Shown: one piece after another, positions 41,891 to 53,248 of the stretch | Layout: every line of letters begins with the position of its first letter | Numbering within the stretch: position 1 is the stretch's first letter | DNA from: Kitagawia praeruptora | Lineage: Eukaryota > Streptophyta > Magnoliopsida > Apiales > Apiaceae | Length of the DNA stretch: 64,000 nucleotides | Reading direction: 5' to 3' | Assembly: GCA_037693485.1 (NCBI GenBank) | Contig: CM075346.1 | Location: 107,738,501 to 107,802,500, forward strand | Translations under genes and position numbers: made by a program | Notes under the pieces: model-generated | Databases searched by the model: none | The model's input: the letters and a program-made list of their open reading frames with translations, nothing else | What the model was told of the DNA's origin: nothing

Positions 41891-42580
41891 TTAAAATAGA
41901 GAATAAACCTGAGTTTTATTAGATAACAGGTATGTCCAAGTACATCTGGTATAATCATCTACTATTGTCAGAAAAGCATTACAAGTAGAATAAGTCTTGT
42001 GCCTATAAGGCCCCCACAAATCACAATGCAGTAGCTCAAATGGCTTACTAGCATGACTGAGACTATTAGGAAAGAAAGATCTACTATGCTTAGCATAGTG
42101 ACATACATCACAAGGCATTAGTTTGTTGATAGAATTTGGAAAGCAAAGACTATATATATTTTTAAGAACATGAAAAGGAAAATGACCCAATCTGGCATGT
42201 CAATTCTGAAAATTTTCCAGCTGAGCAGTAGAACAAATAGTAGACTTTTGAGACACTTGATTGATAATAGCTTTTGATGAAATAGTAGAGTTTGAAGTGC
42301 ATCTTTGAGTATGAAGGAGGAGCTTGTAAAGATTGCCTTGCAACTTACCAATCCCCTTCACCTTCCTTTGCAAAGAGTCCTGAATGACACAAAGATGTGA
42401 AAGAAATTGCACATTGCAATGAAGAGTAGCTGTTAGTTTACTCACAAAAATTAGATTAAATTTAAATGCTGGAACAAACAGCACATCATATAGAATAATA
42501 TCTGGTGTTAACTGAATAATACCCTTCATTTTCACCTTGGTGTGATAACCATTAAGAAGACATGCATATATCAATGTCAC
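41891..42580 (-). pseudogene. Copia A GAG-pre-integrase and integrase N-terminal part
   Basis: Contains LCFPNSINKLMPCDVCHYAK, FELLHCDLWGPYR (first catalytic Asp) and AFLTIVDDYTRCTWTYLL. Upstream, 42580-42200 carries DVLFVPAFKFNLIFVSKLTA, the pre-integrase segment. The two parts are in different frames. Confidence 0.85.
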
Positions 42581-44136
42581 ATGTTGTTATATTCTTTAGC
42601 AAAGCAGGAGAACAGGTTATATGATCAGTAGCTCCTGAGTCTAATATCCAGTCAGTTGAGGCATGATTATTTACCAGACAAACAGATGTCATATAGGAGC
42701 AAGTATGAAATGATGAACCTGATTGAGGCACTTCAGCAGTATTAGATGAAGACATAGTATTCTGATTCAGCAATTGCAGAAGCTGCTGATATTGAGCATT
42801 AGAAAGTGGAGTATTGATATTCATATCATGATTCTGAGAAGCTTCATCTGAGACTTGAGTATCTTTAGGCATAGATTGACCAGTTGCTGATAATTGTGGC
42901 ACAACCCTTCCTGTATTCACAGTAGGTTTTCTAGGTGGAAAACTAATAAGATGATAACATCTATCTCGAGTATGATTAGTACCATGACAGTGAGTACATT
43001 CCATAGGAGTTCTTCTGTTGTCAGCTTTCTTAGTCTTGTCTCTTGAAATCACTGTGAAAGTTACTGTTCTTAAAATTTCGGAAGTTATTATTAACAGCTT
43101 TGTTCATAAGCACTGCTAATTCCACTACAGGCAGTGCAGGATTAACATGATTTCTCTATCTTTCCTCTTGTTGCAAAAGAGACATCACTTGAGTTAATTT
43201 GGGCATTGGATTCATCATCAACAATTGACCTCTAATATTTGTGTACAACTCATTTAATCCCATTAAGAACTGAGTAACTTTCATCACTTCATCATATTGT
43301 TCAATCTGAGCCTTAGCTTTACAAGAACAGATGCAGACACACTTAGGCACATTCGTTGCATTCACAAAATCATCCCAAAGCATCTTAAATTTTGTATAAT
43401 ACGCAGAAACAGACAAAGTATCTTGACTAAGAGCACTAAGAGCCTGCTTTAACTCAAAAATTTGAGGTCCAATACTCTGAGTATATCGCACATGAATGTC
43501 ATTCCAAACATCAACAGCAAGTGGAATGAAAACAAGACTAGACCTTATCTCAGGCACAATTGAGTTAAGCATCCAAGTAATTACCATATCATTGCAACGC
43601 TGCCAGTGATCAAAGTAGAGTGAAGATTCATTTGGTATCTTATATTTTTCATTGAGAAATTCGAGTTTATTTTTTGCAGAGAGTGCAAGAGACATTGATC
43701 TTTTTCATTCACTAAAATTTTCGCCATTAAAAGCTGAACTAACAAGAATTAAACCTGGATGATCAGACGGATGAAGATAGAGTGGATGACTTGGATCCAG
43801 AGTAACCGATCGATACAAATCTTCAAGCGTATCTGTGTATGTTCACCTGTTTCGTCAACGCGATCTGCATTTTCGTCAAGAGAAGCCATTAACAAGATGA
43901 TTTTGTTGATCAATCACCAGAAATGTTCAAGAAACTGACAGATTTGATAGAGAAAAATTGATTTATAACATGATCTGTGACTATCTAAGCACAGAAAAAC
44001 AAGAAACACCATGAAAAGAAGCTTTAAGAAGCCTTAGAACGAACAAGAAAAGCTTGAAATCGAAGTTTTAATGGCGGAAGATATGTAACTAACTCGATTT
44101 GAGATGATGACAGTCGAGTTTGTTATAGAGAGAGAA
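42552..44136 (-). pseudogene. Copia A gag, zinc knuckle and protease
   Basis: 43695-43156 is a gag (UBN2-type) frame: YFDHWQRCNDMVITWMLNSI, PQIFELKQALSALSQ, TQFLMGLNELYTNIRGQLL. After a break, 43052-42552 has the CCHC-like CTHCHGTNHTRDRCY and the protease site WILDSGATDHIT. 43700-44136 would hold the gag N-terminus and short leader up to the primer site. Confidence 0.88.
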
Positions 44137-44153
44137 CCATCGCTCTGATACCA

Positions 44154-44346
44154 TTTAGAGAGAGTAAGAAATGAAATTGATAAAATGAATTCTTTGATTA
44201 CTCAAACTATGGTTACAAGATATCTATACAGGTAGAGAATGAATAAAGTGAAATGACTAATCTACCCTTAGTACTAACTAACGAACTAACTAAGCTAATG
44301 GCTAATTCTGTACACTAACTAATCTGAGCTCTGTATAAGCTTAATA
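44154..44346 (-). repeat. 5' LTR of copia A
   Basis: 193 bp, pairs with 27974-28174. The primer site is at 44137-44153 on the minus strand. Flanked by AATAC at 44347. Confidence 0.9.
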
Positions 44347-44351
44347 AATAC

Positions 44352-44836
44352 TGTGAAAGAATATGATACCAGAAGTTTTATTTATAAATTAACAAGCCTA
44401 GTTCTTGCACGTAGTTTGAGCATCTTTTAGCTCCTGTAGAATATGTGTTTCAGCTTGCACGAAGCTTCCTGCGTAGCTGCATGCACCGACCCTAACAAGA
44501 ATAAACCAGATATAGCAAGTTTGCATGTACTGTATCTCGTTTAATTAAATCGTTAATTTTATATAAACATGGACTAATTATAATAGTTACGGAGTAATAA
44601 TTAATTCATTTTTACTGACTATATATCAATTTTAATTATTAGATCGAGAAGCTACACCATGTATTAGTATATTAATTTTACTGATGAATTCACGAACTAC
44701 AACAAATTTAAGATTCGTAACGTCAGAGAGATTGAATCGATCTAAAAATATTCGCTGGTACTATAATTGAATGTTAACGTGTTTACAATATTTGTCTTGG
44801 CATCGAAGCCAAGGTGGCGGATTGATTATTTAATTA
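44352..44836. other. Non-coding DNA
   Basis: AT-rich flank of copia A; nothing recognised. Confidence 0.5.
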
Positions 44837-45149
44837 CTCCCTCTGTCCCGCCAGGTTCTTTACCGGGGGGCTGGGCACGGAGACCAAGGATAGTGGGTGT
44901 AATATTGTTAAAATAAATGAAGTAGTGGGTGTAATAGTGATTTTATTGTTAAAATAAGTGAAGTAGTGGGTGTAATAGTGATTTTAATGTTAAAATAAGT
45001 TAAGTAGTGGGTGAAATAGTGTAAAGTATTGTTAAAATAAGTGAAGTAGTGGGTGTAATAGTGTTAAAACTTACTATTTTGGGTAATGTAAAGAAATGAT
45101 GGGACGACCCAAAAAGGAAATTGTAAAGAAATGGATGGGACAGAGGGAG
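44837..45149. mobile_element. Stowaway-like MITE, family 4
   Basis: CTCCCTCTGTCCC...GGGACAGAGGGAG between TA dinucleotides. The interior includes GGGGCTGGGCACGGAGACCA and four to five degenerate repeats of AAGTAGTGGGTGTAATAGTG. It is homologous, in reverse orientation, to 62865-63147. Confidence 0.88.
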
Positions 45150-45360
45150 TAAAAGTTATGCTCTTAATTCATTAATAATTGGAGTACTAATTTTTTAGTC
45201 TCTGATTAAAGGCTACCGACCTACCGTACTCTATCTGTTTTTGTACTTGTTCCACTTACATTAGTTTATCATTTATTTTCCTCGATTTACAGTACAATTG
45301 AGGACTGTGTATTCGCTGAACTTGATCAGTTTGATTCTGTTGTTATCTATATAAATATGG

Positions 45361-45599
45361 GAAATTCTCAATGGTACCCTTGTACTTTTGGCTTTTGCCA
45401 ATGGTATCCTTTTCCCGTTGGTACCCTTCATTATTCAACTTACAAGGGTACCATTGAGAATTTCAGATACTAACATTTTGGTTGATATAGTGGTATTTCA
45501 TGGAAAAGTCAAAAATACAAGGGTACCACTTGTAAGTCAAAAACACGAAATGACACCACTTGGAAAAGTCAATAACAGAAGGGCACCATTGAGAATTTC
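45361..45599. mobile_element. Small foldback element
   Basis: GAAATTCTCAATGGTACCC at the left and GGGCACCATTGAGAATTTC at the right are inverted repeats. An extra internal copy (GGGTACCATTGAGAATTTC, about 45443) is present. No clear TSD was found, so superfamily is open. Confidence 0.7.
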
Positions 45600-45951
45600 T
45601 CATTAGTAATTTGTCTCATGAACAGGGCGGACATTGTAAAGGAGAAGATTAATTTGAAACAGAAGGAGTACCATATATCTCTAGATGTGTGTAAATTTGG
45701 ATGTATTCTACATGTGTGTCAGTTTCGGTTTTTTGCTTCTTATATTTGTTTAAGGGTTTCTTAAACTGGAGTTGGTTAATTATGTACATGTACAATAGGT
45801 GAATCTATATGTTTTAAGTAGATGATCTTTAATATAATCTTCATAGGATTATGGCTATCTAAAACCGAGTATACTTAATGTTTGAACATTTGTCGGTTGT
45901 AGTTTATTTGGAAAAGGTTTAAGAACTTGTATTAATTACTTAACATTATAC
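45600..45951. other. Non-coding DNA
   Basis: Nothing recognised. Confidence 0.5.
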
Positions 45952-45960
45952 TTAGTTCAA

Positions 45961-46930
45961 GGGAAAATGAATTTTTTTGTCATTAAACTATTGACCTTTT
46001 TAGAAATCTACCACTTAACCATGAATTTTTCTTTTTTAGCCACTAAACTTAGGTTCGATTTTGTTCGATTTGTTTTACTCACTAAACTTAGGTTCAGATT
46101 GATTATTAGCATTATGTTAATTATTAGCATAAATTAATAATTCCATCATAATCATAAAAATATTTATTACACTATTATAAAAAATAATTCTAATAAATTT
46201 AAATTTATATGAAACTCATCCCTAATCTTTTTTATTACATCCCAAAATTCAAATATGGTATTTTTGTACTCCATCAAAAAATTATTAATTAATGTTTTTA
46301 AAGTCTTGAATACATTTTACGTGCAACAGATCTAAAGATGTTGTATTATCTTTAATATCATCTATATATACATTAATTTTTTACTTGTATTATCTTTAAT
46401 ATCATCTATATACACATTAATTTTTTACTTGTGTTATCTTTAATATTATCGTTAATATCATCTATATATACATTAATTTTTGTACAAAATCGAACTTGAG
46501 CTCAATTACCTTAACGAACTTTTTTTCTTGCCGAACTCGAGTTCATTATGACCCGAGCCGAGTCGAGTCGGTAACGAGCTTAGCGAATGATCTCTCTCAA
46601 ATATATCTTCCTATATCTTATTAAACTTTATCTTACTATAATTTTTAAGATATAGTAAAATATTGATAAATGAATGTTTGTTAAACGAATAACCTTGTTA
46701 AATGAATAATTAGAGAGGATAATTTTATCTTATTAAACTTTATCGATTTATTTTCAATATACAATTTATGCTAATAATTAACATAATGCTAATAATCAAG
46801 TCCGAACCTAAGTTTAGTGAGTAAAACAAAATCTAAACCTAAGTTTAATGACTAAAAAAGAAAAATTTATAGTTGAGTAGTAGATTTCTAAAAAGGTCAA
46901 TAGTTTAGTGACAAAAAAATTCATTTTCCC
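45961..46930. mobile_element. Mutator-like foldback element with long arms
   Basis: The left arm from GGGAAAATGAATTTTTTTG and the right arm to AAAAAAATTCATTTTCCC are inverted over about 170 bp (shared TTAGAAATCTACCACTTAA, ACTAAACTTAGGTTC and TAGCATTATGTTAATTA). They are flanked by the 9-bp repeat TTAGTTCAA / TTAATTCAA (45952-45960, 46931-46939; one mismatch). The 970-bp element has no transposase. Its central part contains three degenerate repeats of TATCTTTAATATCATCTATA (46340-46480) and a GAGCCGAGTCGAGTCGG patch. Confidence 0.85.
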
Positions 46931-46944
46931 TTAATTCAAAAATT

Positions 46945-47335
46945 TATCATGATCACTCATTTTGCGAACCTGCTCCCATTTCGAGTCAAAAAATAAATAA
47001 AGAGATACATCCAATTGCATCGATCCGGCGTTCGTACTTCGTAATGACTGAGGAAGTCTAAGACCAAGAAATGAATTATCTATACTATAAGCATTCTTTT
47101 TAGGCTGGATCCAATTTCCTAGTCCATGTGAAAAGAAAAAAGAATTTTACTTTTTTTTTATTTTACTCTTTTTCTTTTAAGGTAGAATTAGAAAAATCCT
47201 ATTGATTGCAATTTTTTTCAGATCTCCTGAAAAAGCATGAAAAAGAAATGACTCGAATGATACCATCCCTCCATCACCTTAGAATGGAAGGGGTAATCTC
47301 GTAGTTCATGTTATGTGAAGATGCAATTTTAGGTG
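46945..47335. other. Probable insertion of plastid DNA (NUPT)
   Basis: The stretch reads like plastid inverted-repeat spacer near trnV-GAC and rrn16, with blocks such as CGATCCGGCGTTCGTACTTCG, ATGACTGAGGAAGTC, TTTCAGATCTCCTGAAAAAG, CATGAAAAAGAAATGACTCG, CCATCCCTCCATCACC and GGGGTAATCTCGTAGTTCAT. The base composition is higher in GC than the flanks. Recognition is from memory of plastid genomes and needs an alignment. Differences suggest decay after transfer. Confidence 0.5.
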
Positions 47336-47353
47336 TTTCAACTATAATTTATA

Positions 47354-47835
47354 CTTCCTCTGTCCCAAAATGTAAGATCTTCTCACTTTTTCACGCATTT
47401 AATATGTTTGGATCGGGTACTTGTGAATTATATTTTTTAATTTTTTTCGATTTATATAAAAATATAAAATCCATATTTGTATACAAAACAAAAAAAATTA
47501 AAAAATATTACTCCCTCCGTCCCTAATTAGTTTTCCAATTTGACTTTTCAGTGGTCAAATTTACTAACTTTTGACCTAAGATTAAAATTAATCCGTTTAT
47601 TATTTTAAAAAACTGAAAATCACATATTAAAATAGATTAGAAGTAGTTTACAATGGTATAATTTTTTTAAATATTTTTCATTATATAATATATATATAAA
47701 TTTCAGTCAATTTGACCAACAAAAATAGAAACTGGACAACTAATTAGGGACGGAGGGAGTATCTATAAGTACCCATCCAAGCACATTGAAATGCGTGCAA
47801 AAAGAAGAGTGTCATACAAAATGGGACGGAGGGAA
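47354..47835. mobile_element. Stowaway-like MITE, family 5, split by another MITE
   Basis: CTTCCTCTGTCCCAAAATG at the left pairs with ATGGGACGGAGGGAA at the right; TA lies on both sides. The arms continue with TCACTTTTTCACGCATTT and GCGTGCAAAAAGAAGAG. Interrupted by 47511-47759. Confidence 0.78.
47511..47759. mobile_element. Stowaway-like MITE, family 6, nested
   Basis: CTCCCTCCGTCCCTAATTAG with the exact inverse CTAATTAGGGACGGAGGGAG; TA flanks (47509-47510, 47760-47761). Perfect ends indicate recent insertion into the older MITE. Confidence 0.88.
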
Positions 47836-48487
47836 TAATTTTCAAATTTATTAAAACAAATATTCTTCTAAAAGAAATATATGGCTAGTAATTAATGTTA
47901 TTAAAATCACGCATTCATTATTTCTTTAATTTGTTTGGATGAAAATATGATAGCGAAACCAATTATAATTTTCTTAAACTTAAAAAACCTTACAAATAAA
48001 AATAAGTCATTTCGTAAAAATATAATGAAAATAAGTGACTAATATATATTCTTAAACACATTCTCAAATTGGATTTATTGCGTCGGTCAAATTGACCTAT
48101 TGCGTCAGTTAAATGGTGTAGTACATGTAAGCGATGCAATAGGTCTATACCTATTACGTCGGTTAAAGAAACAACGACGCTATAAGAAGTCCTTTAGCGT
48201 CGGTTCGTTAGAGAGCGACGCAAGTAAGTGTTTTAAGTGTCGGTTGTTAAAAAAACCGACGCTAAATCTACTGACAAAATACATTAAGTGTCGATTCTTG
48301 TAAATAATCGACGAAATAGGTACAACCTGGCCTAAAGCGTCGATTTTTGCAAATAAACGATGCAATAGATACGACGCAAAAAATCAATTCTGTGCTTTTT
48401 ATAAAACAAATTCTATTAAATATCATCAACAATTAAATCTATGGCTCCGGTGATTGCACCAATATTATCACAAAATTAAGAAACAAT
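47836..48487. other. Non-coding DNA with a remnant of subterminal-type repeats
   Basis: 48060-48375 contains many copies of GCGTCGGTT / AACCGACGC-like and TATTGCGTC motifs in both orientations, resembling the subterminal region of a degraded transposon, possibly CACTA. No matching second end was found. The rest is AT-rich. Confidence 0.4.
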
Positions 48488-48870
48488 GACATAAATACCA
48501 CAATTTTAATAAATTTGTACCAAAATAACGAATTTCGTGATGATTGGCCAAGATCGACTACCCACCAATTACGCATTTCGAAAGGGGGTAATACAAAAAA
48601 AAAAAATCTTCTATTACCCAACACTCATATGCGTAGTACATATAAAAATTTCAACTATTACCCCTTTGGAAAATGCGTAATATCTATTACCCATTTTTCA
48701 AATGTGTAATAGGCGCCGCCAGGAAAACCTATTACCTCTTTTTCAAATGCGTAACTAGTATAAAATTTATTACTCCTATCTCAAATACGTAATAGATCGG
48801 TATTTATGGCCACCATCACCATTTTGTGGTATATTTGTAATGGAATGGTACTGTTTGTGGTATTTATGTC
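48488..48870. mobile_element. Small foldback element with TTACCC...GCGTAAT repeats
   Basis: The left end GACATAAATACCACAA pairs with TTGTGGTATTTATGTC at the right. Inside are four to five degenerate direct repeats of about 40 bp containing ATTACCC, TTTTTCAAATGCGTAAT. No TSD resolved. Confidence 0.65.
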
Positions 48871-49560
48871 CAAAACCCCAAAATTAAAGGAGAAAAAGAC
48901 AATCCTAGCCAGTATCACAAAAGTTCAATTATAACACTCAACTAATTATATACATCTGCATGGGGTATCCCACGTATAAAACCAAACTAAAGAAAGGTAA
49001 AATGTCCAAATCTAATTAAAATCTTTTGGCCTATATATATACGTGCCTTTTAAATGATGATCAATTCCTTAACTTTTTAAATAGTTCGCACCAATCTTTT
49101 GAAATCTTGGCCTAGAGACCCCATATAATATCGAAATTATAAGCCATCGTTGTCTATTTAAAGTTTATACTGTACATTCCTAATTAATTTTAGTTTCGTA
49201 TGCGTTCATGTCCTAATCTTTAATTTGTACGTACCCTCGAGATTTTTGGCAGATTAAAGACCCCATTTCGATCGCTACCTAATGGTACATGCCCATTCGG
49301 ATATCCTTCAAAAGATTCTGTTATCTAGAAATCTTAAATTTAGCTTTCATCTTTTCTTCATCGTTTGAGTAGATTTTTAGAGAAGAATTATTAATTTTAT
49401 ACGGTGCAAGGGATGTCTTATACATATTATTTTTAATTTTTATATTAAATTATGTCATTATTTTTTTAAAAGAAAAAAAAATAACTCATGTAGCATGTTC
49501 TTGATTTATATCATGCACAAAAGGTAAATAATTCGATTCTCCTTTAACATTTAAATATTG
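48871..49560. other. Non-coding DNA
   Basis: AT-rich; no gene or element end recognised. Confidence 0.5.
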
Positions 49561-50070
49561 AAAGAGGGAGTTATCCCATTGAGGATGGTGATGCTTGAAC
49601 CAATGCATGTATATGCAAGGCATAGTTGCGTTCGTTAGCTCGATTAAGTCGCTAATTCGTTACATAAAGACAATGACGGTGCAAAGTTATCAATGAAGTT
49701 AATCTAACCTTCGTAGGGGTAGCACGATTACATATGATCTTAAGTGTTCCATTCATCTTCAACACTTATATGTTGGGAAACAGACTTACCCCATTGAGGG
49801 TGGTAATGTTTGAACGGATGCATGTGTATATGCAAGGCCTAGACGCGTTGGTTCGTTCGATAAAGTTATTGGTTCGCTATGTAAAGATAATGACGATGCA
49901 GAGTTATCAATGGAATTAATATCTAACCTTTGTAAGTAGTACGATTACGTATGATCTAGTGGTGATGCTTGAACCGATACAAGTATATGTAAGGTCTCGG
50001 CGCGTTAATTCGTTCCGAAAAGTCGTTGGTTCGCTGCTACGTAAAGCGGGTGTAAAATTATCAAATGAGT
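49561..50070 (+). repeat. Tandem repeat of ~165-215 bp, three degenerate units
   Basis: Units share GATGCTTGAACC, GCATGTATATGCAAGGC, GCGTTGGTTCGTT, AAGATAATGACGATGCA, GTTATCAATG, TTAATCTAACCTTCGTA and GTAGCACGATTACATATGAT. The third unit breaks off at about 50070 where the LINE begins. Its continuation (TTTAATCTAACC, GGGTAGCACTATTACATACG) reappears at 60099-60150. Confidence 0.8.
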
Positions 50071-50101
50071 TTTTTTTTTTGAAAATAACGATCAGATTTC
50101 A

Positions 50102-50724
50102 TTAAAACGAAGCATCAAGCATACAATCCTCTACTAGATGAGTAGGAGGAGACATGAAGACATTACAGCAGTTGATCATACAAGGCAATCTAGCTAACCC
50201 GTGAGCTACCCTGTTGGCCTGCTTGCGAATGTGATTGACACTAACCCCTAGTAACAAGTGGAGAAACATTTTACATTGATCAATAATATGACCTACTTCC
50301 AAGACATACTCCCTTTGGCCATTTATCGCATCAATTGCTAGCTTTGAGTCCGACTCCACTCTTACATCTCTTTCCTCTTGAGCCATCACCCATGACAGCG
50401 CTTCTTTGACACCTACACTCTCGGCCTCGAGCACGAAATCAACTTGAGGGAAGACCATAACTCTTCCTTCTAGAAACTTCCCAGCATCGTCTCTAAGCAC
50501 CATTCCTATAGAGAACGTGTTTGCTGCTGCGTACCATGAGGCATCCACATTTATCTTAAGTTGTCCAACTTCTGGTGGCGACCACTTCCTAGCTGTGCTC
50601 AGAGGTTTCGGGTCATGCACAATTCTACTACCCTCCTGCAGTTTTCTTCTGGCCTCTCTCCACTCCTTAATCTGACCACTACTTTTGTCCATAGCGAATG
50701 CACCAGATATCATTCTACTGTTCC
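50102..50724 (-). pseudogene. LINE RNase H domain (RVT_3)
   Basis: The frame contains GQLKINVDASWYAAANTFSI (first catalytic Asp), GMVLRDDAGKFLEG, EAESVGVKEALSWVM (Glu), RVESDSKLAIDAIN (Asp) and HIRKQANRVAHGLARL, the plant-LINE RNase H pattern. Cut off from RT by copia C, otherwise well preserved, with a stop at 50102. Confidence 0.9.
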
Positions 50725-50908
50725 TGTAAAATAGATTAAAGGATAAAAGCCTATCCTTGATTGATATACATCCAGCCTTTATATAATACATTACACCGAC
50801 CTAATTGTCAACCTAATTAAGGTAAACAGTCCTAAACAATAAGAACTACTTTAAACAGACCTAAACAATAGCCACTAATTTCGTCAAACATATCATAATA
50901 TCTCAACA
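50725..50908 (-). repeat. 3' LTR of copia C
   Basis: 184 bp, nearly identical to 55403-55586; bordered by GTTCC. Confidence 0.93.
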
Positions 50909-50915
50909 CCCTCCC

Positions 50916-52037
50916 TCAAGTTGGAGCATTAGGTTCAAAAATGCCCAACTTGGCAAGAAGATAATCAAATTGTTTCTTTCCAAGAGCCTTCGTAAAAATA
51001 TCCGCCAATTGTGTAACAGTAGGAACATATGACGGAGCAATCAAACCATCTGTTATCGCATCCCGAACAAAGTGACAATCAACCTCAATATGTTTGGTGC
51101 GTTCATGAAATACCGGATTGTTGGCCATATGAAGAGCTGACTGACTATCACAAAAGAGCGGGATTGCCTTTGGGTGGTGCACACCCAAGCTCAGAAGCAA
51201 CCCCTTCAACCATTTGAGCTCACAAGTAAGTGCTGCCATAGCTCGGTATTCCACTTCTGCAGAAGAGCGGGAAACCGTGTGTTGCTTCTTGGTCTTCCAA
51301 GAAATAGGAGATTGACCAAGGAACACAAGCCAGCCGGACAAAGAGCGTCGAGTGATTGGACATGCGGCCCAATCAGAATCACACCAACCCTGCAGGGACA
51401 AATTACTATCGGCACGTAACAAGATGCCCTTACCCGGAGTACCTTTCAAATAACGAACTACTCTCAAAGCCGCCTCCCAATGCTCAGTTTTGGGCTCCTG
51501 CATAAACTGAGATAATATGTGAACCGAGTAGGCCAAATCTGGACGAGTCACTGCAAGATATATAAGCCGACCCACTAATCTGCGATAAGATTCAGGGTTT
51601 GACAAGAGCTCCCCGTTTGCAAGACCTAATTTGTGATTTTGCTCAATCGGGAAGCCACACGGCTTGGCTCCCAATAATCCTGCCTCCGATACAATGTCAA
51701 GAGTGTACTTGCATTGACATAAGAACAAACCCACCGAGCTCCTTTCCACCTCGATGCCGAGAAAATACTTCAAAGCACCAAGATCTTTCATTTTAAAATA
51801 ATCACTGAGATAGGCTTTAAATGCCTTAAGTGCAGCGGAATCATTCCCAGAAATAATAAGATCATCGACATACACTAGCACATTTATTTGAGTTTTGCCC
51901 TCATTGTAAGTAAAAAGAGAATAATCAGAATAGGATTGTAAGAAACCATATCTTTTAAGAGCCGTGACCAACTTCGCAAACCAACATCTCGGGGCCTGTT
52001 TCAACCCATAAAGAGATTTTCGTAACCTGCAAACCAA
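50916..52037 (-). pseudogene. Copia C RT C-terminus and RNase H
   Basis: 373-codon frame: SLYGLKQAPRCWFAKL, VLVYVDDLIISGND (catalytic), KMKDLGALKYFLGIEV, SYRRLVGRLIYLAVTRPDLA, then RNase H GWCDSDWAACPITRRSLSGW, SRSSAEVEYRAMA, LFCDSQSALHMANNPVFHER and TQLADIFTKALG. All catalytic blocks are intact; the frame is separated from the upstream RT by a shift near 52040. Confidence 0.93.
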
Positions 52038-53248
52038 GTTCGGATCAGAACACTCAAATCCGGGGGGGGAGTTTCATATACACCTCTTCCTCAAGATCTC
52101 CATGCAAAAAGGCATTGTGAACATCCATCTGATGAAGTTCCCAATTTTTCGAAGTTACAATAGCCAAGAAAGCACGCACCGTAGTCATTTTGGCAACCGG
52201 AGCAAATGTCTCATTAAAATCAACACCGGCTTTTTAATGATTCCCCAAAACTACTAATCTGGATTTGAGCCGTTCAATATCACCATTTGAGTGGTACTTG
52301 GTTTTGTAAACCCACTGACTTCCCAAAGCACGCTTACCCTTTGGAAGAGGTTCAAGAGTCCACGTACCATTTTCCTCCAAAGCCCGAATCTCCTCCTGCA
52401 TCGATTTTTGCCAACCTGCATCTTTCACAGCCTCTTTGAACGACTTAGGATCGTTGCTCGAAATAATAGATGCAAGAAATTTATGATAATTCACAGAAAA
52501 GTTGTCACAATTTATATAATGTGCTATGGGATAAGGAGTACCTGAGGGATGCTGTGGAGACGGAGTGGCGGAAGATGGACTTTCAGCAACAACCGTATGA
52601 GTAACAAAGTCTCGTAATAGAACTGAAGGTAATTTATTCCTCATCCCTTTTCCCATAGGAACAGACTGCCCATTGCTTGTATTGTCAAGATCTGACCCAT
52701 CAGAAAGAACAATCTCCGGCTGAGAAGATAAGAGTGGTGAGGCGGCCTCTGTTTGGGACTCTGATGAATCCTTGGTATGGACCTGCTCACCCTCCCTGAA
52801 GCCTGGGTCCAGATCCGCATCAAAATAGGATGCTCGATCATGGTGAGATTGTGCTGAGCCTTGTGGGTTAGGAATATCAGCATCAACATTAACAAAATTA
52901 GCAAAATCATTATCAATGTCAACATACACCGCAGGCATAATATTTTCTGGAATAATATTCACAGCACCCGGGTTACCAAATGGAAAAACATCCTCAAAAA
53001 ACTTAACATCACGAGAAACAAACAATTCCTTTTATCCAAATCAAACAACTTTCACCCCTTCTTTCCAAAAGGATAACCCAGAAAAACACATTTTCTACTT
53101 CTACTTTCAAATTTGTCACCACTGGATTTTTTATTATGAGCAAAACTAAGACAACCAAAGGTGCGTATTTCTTCATATGAAGGAGGAGTATCAAAGAGGA
53201 TTTCAAATGGTGTTTTATTATTTAACAGGGGAGAGGGAGTGCAATTTA
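52038..53248 (-). pseudogene. Copia C integrase C-terminus, linker and RT N-terminus
   Basis: 52234-53025 encodes a linker rich in Ser and Asp and then RT start blocks: WQKSMQEEIRALEENGTWTL, GSQWVYKTKYHSNGDIERLK and SRLVVLGNH, then a stop. 52040-52230 continues RT (TAFLHG-like) in another frame. 53026-53248 holds the integrase C-terminal part with a frameshift. Confidence 0.88.

Larger units (their letters stand above)
27974..44346 (-). mobile_element. Ty1/copia retrotransposon A (minus), split by copia B
   Basis: Two short LTRs (27974-28174 and 44154-44346) bound the element, and AATAC flanks both sides (27969-27973, 44347-44351). On the minus strand a tRNA-Met primer site TGGTATCAGAGCGATGG follows the 5' LTR (44137-44153). 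A polypurine tract AATTTGAGGGGGG precedes the 3' LTR. The copia order gag, protease, integrase, RT, RNase H is recognisable but broken by several frameshifts and stops. Copia B (28729-39967) lies between RT and RNase H. Without it the element is about 5.1 kb. Confidence 0.93.
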
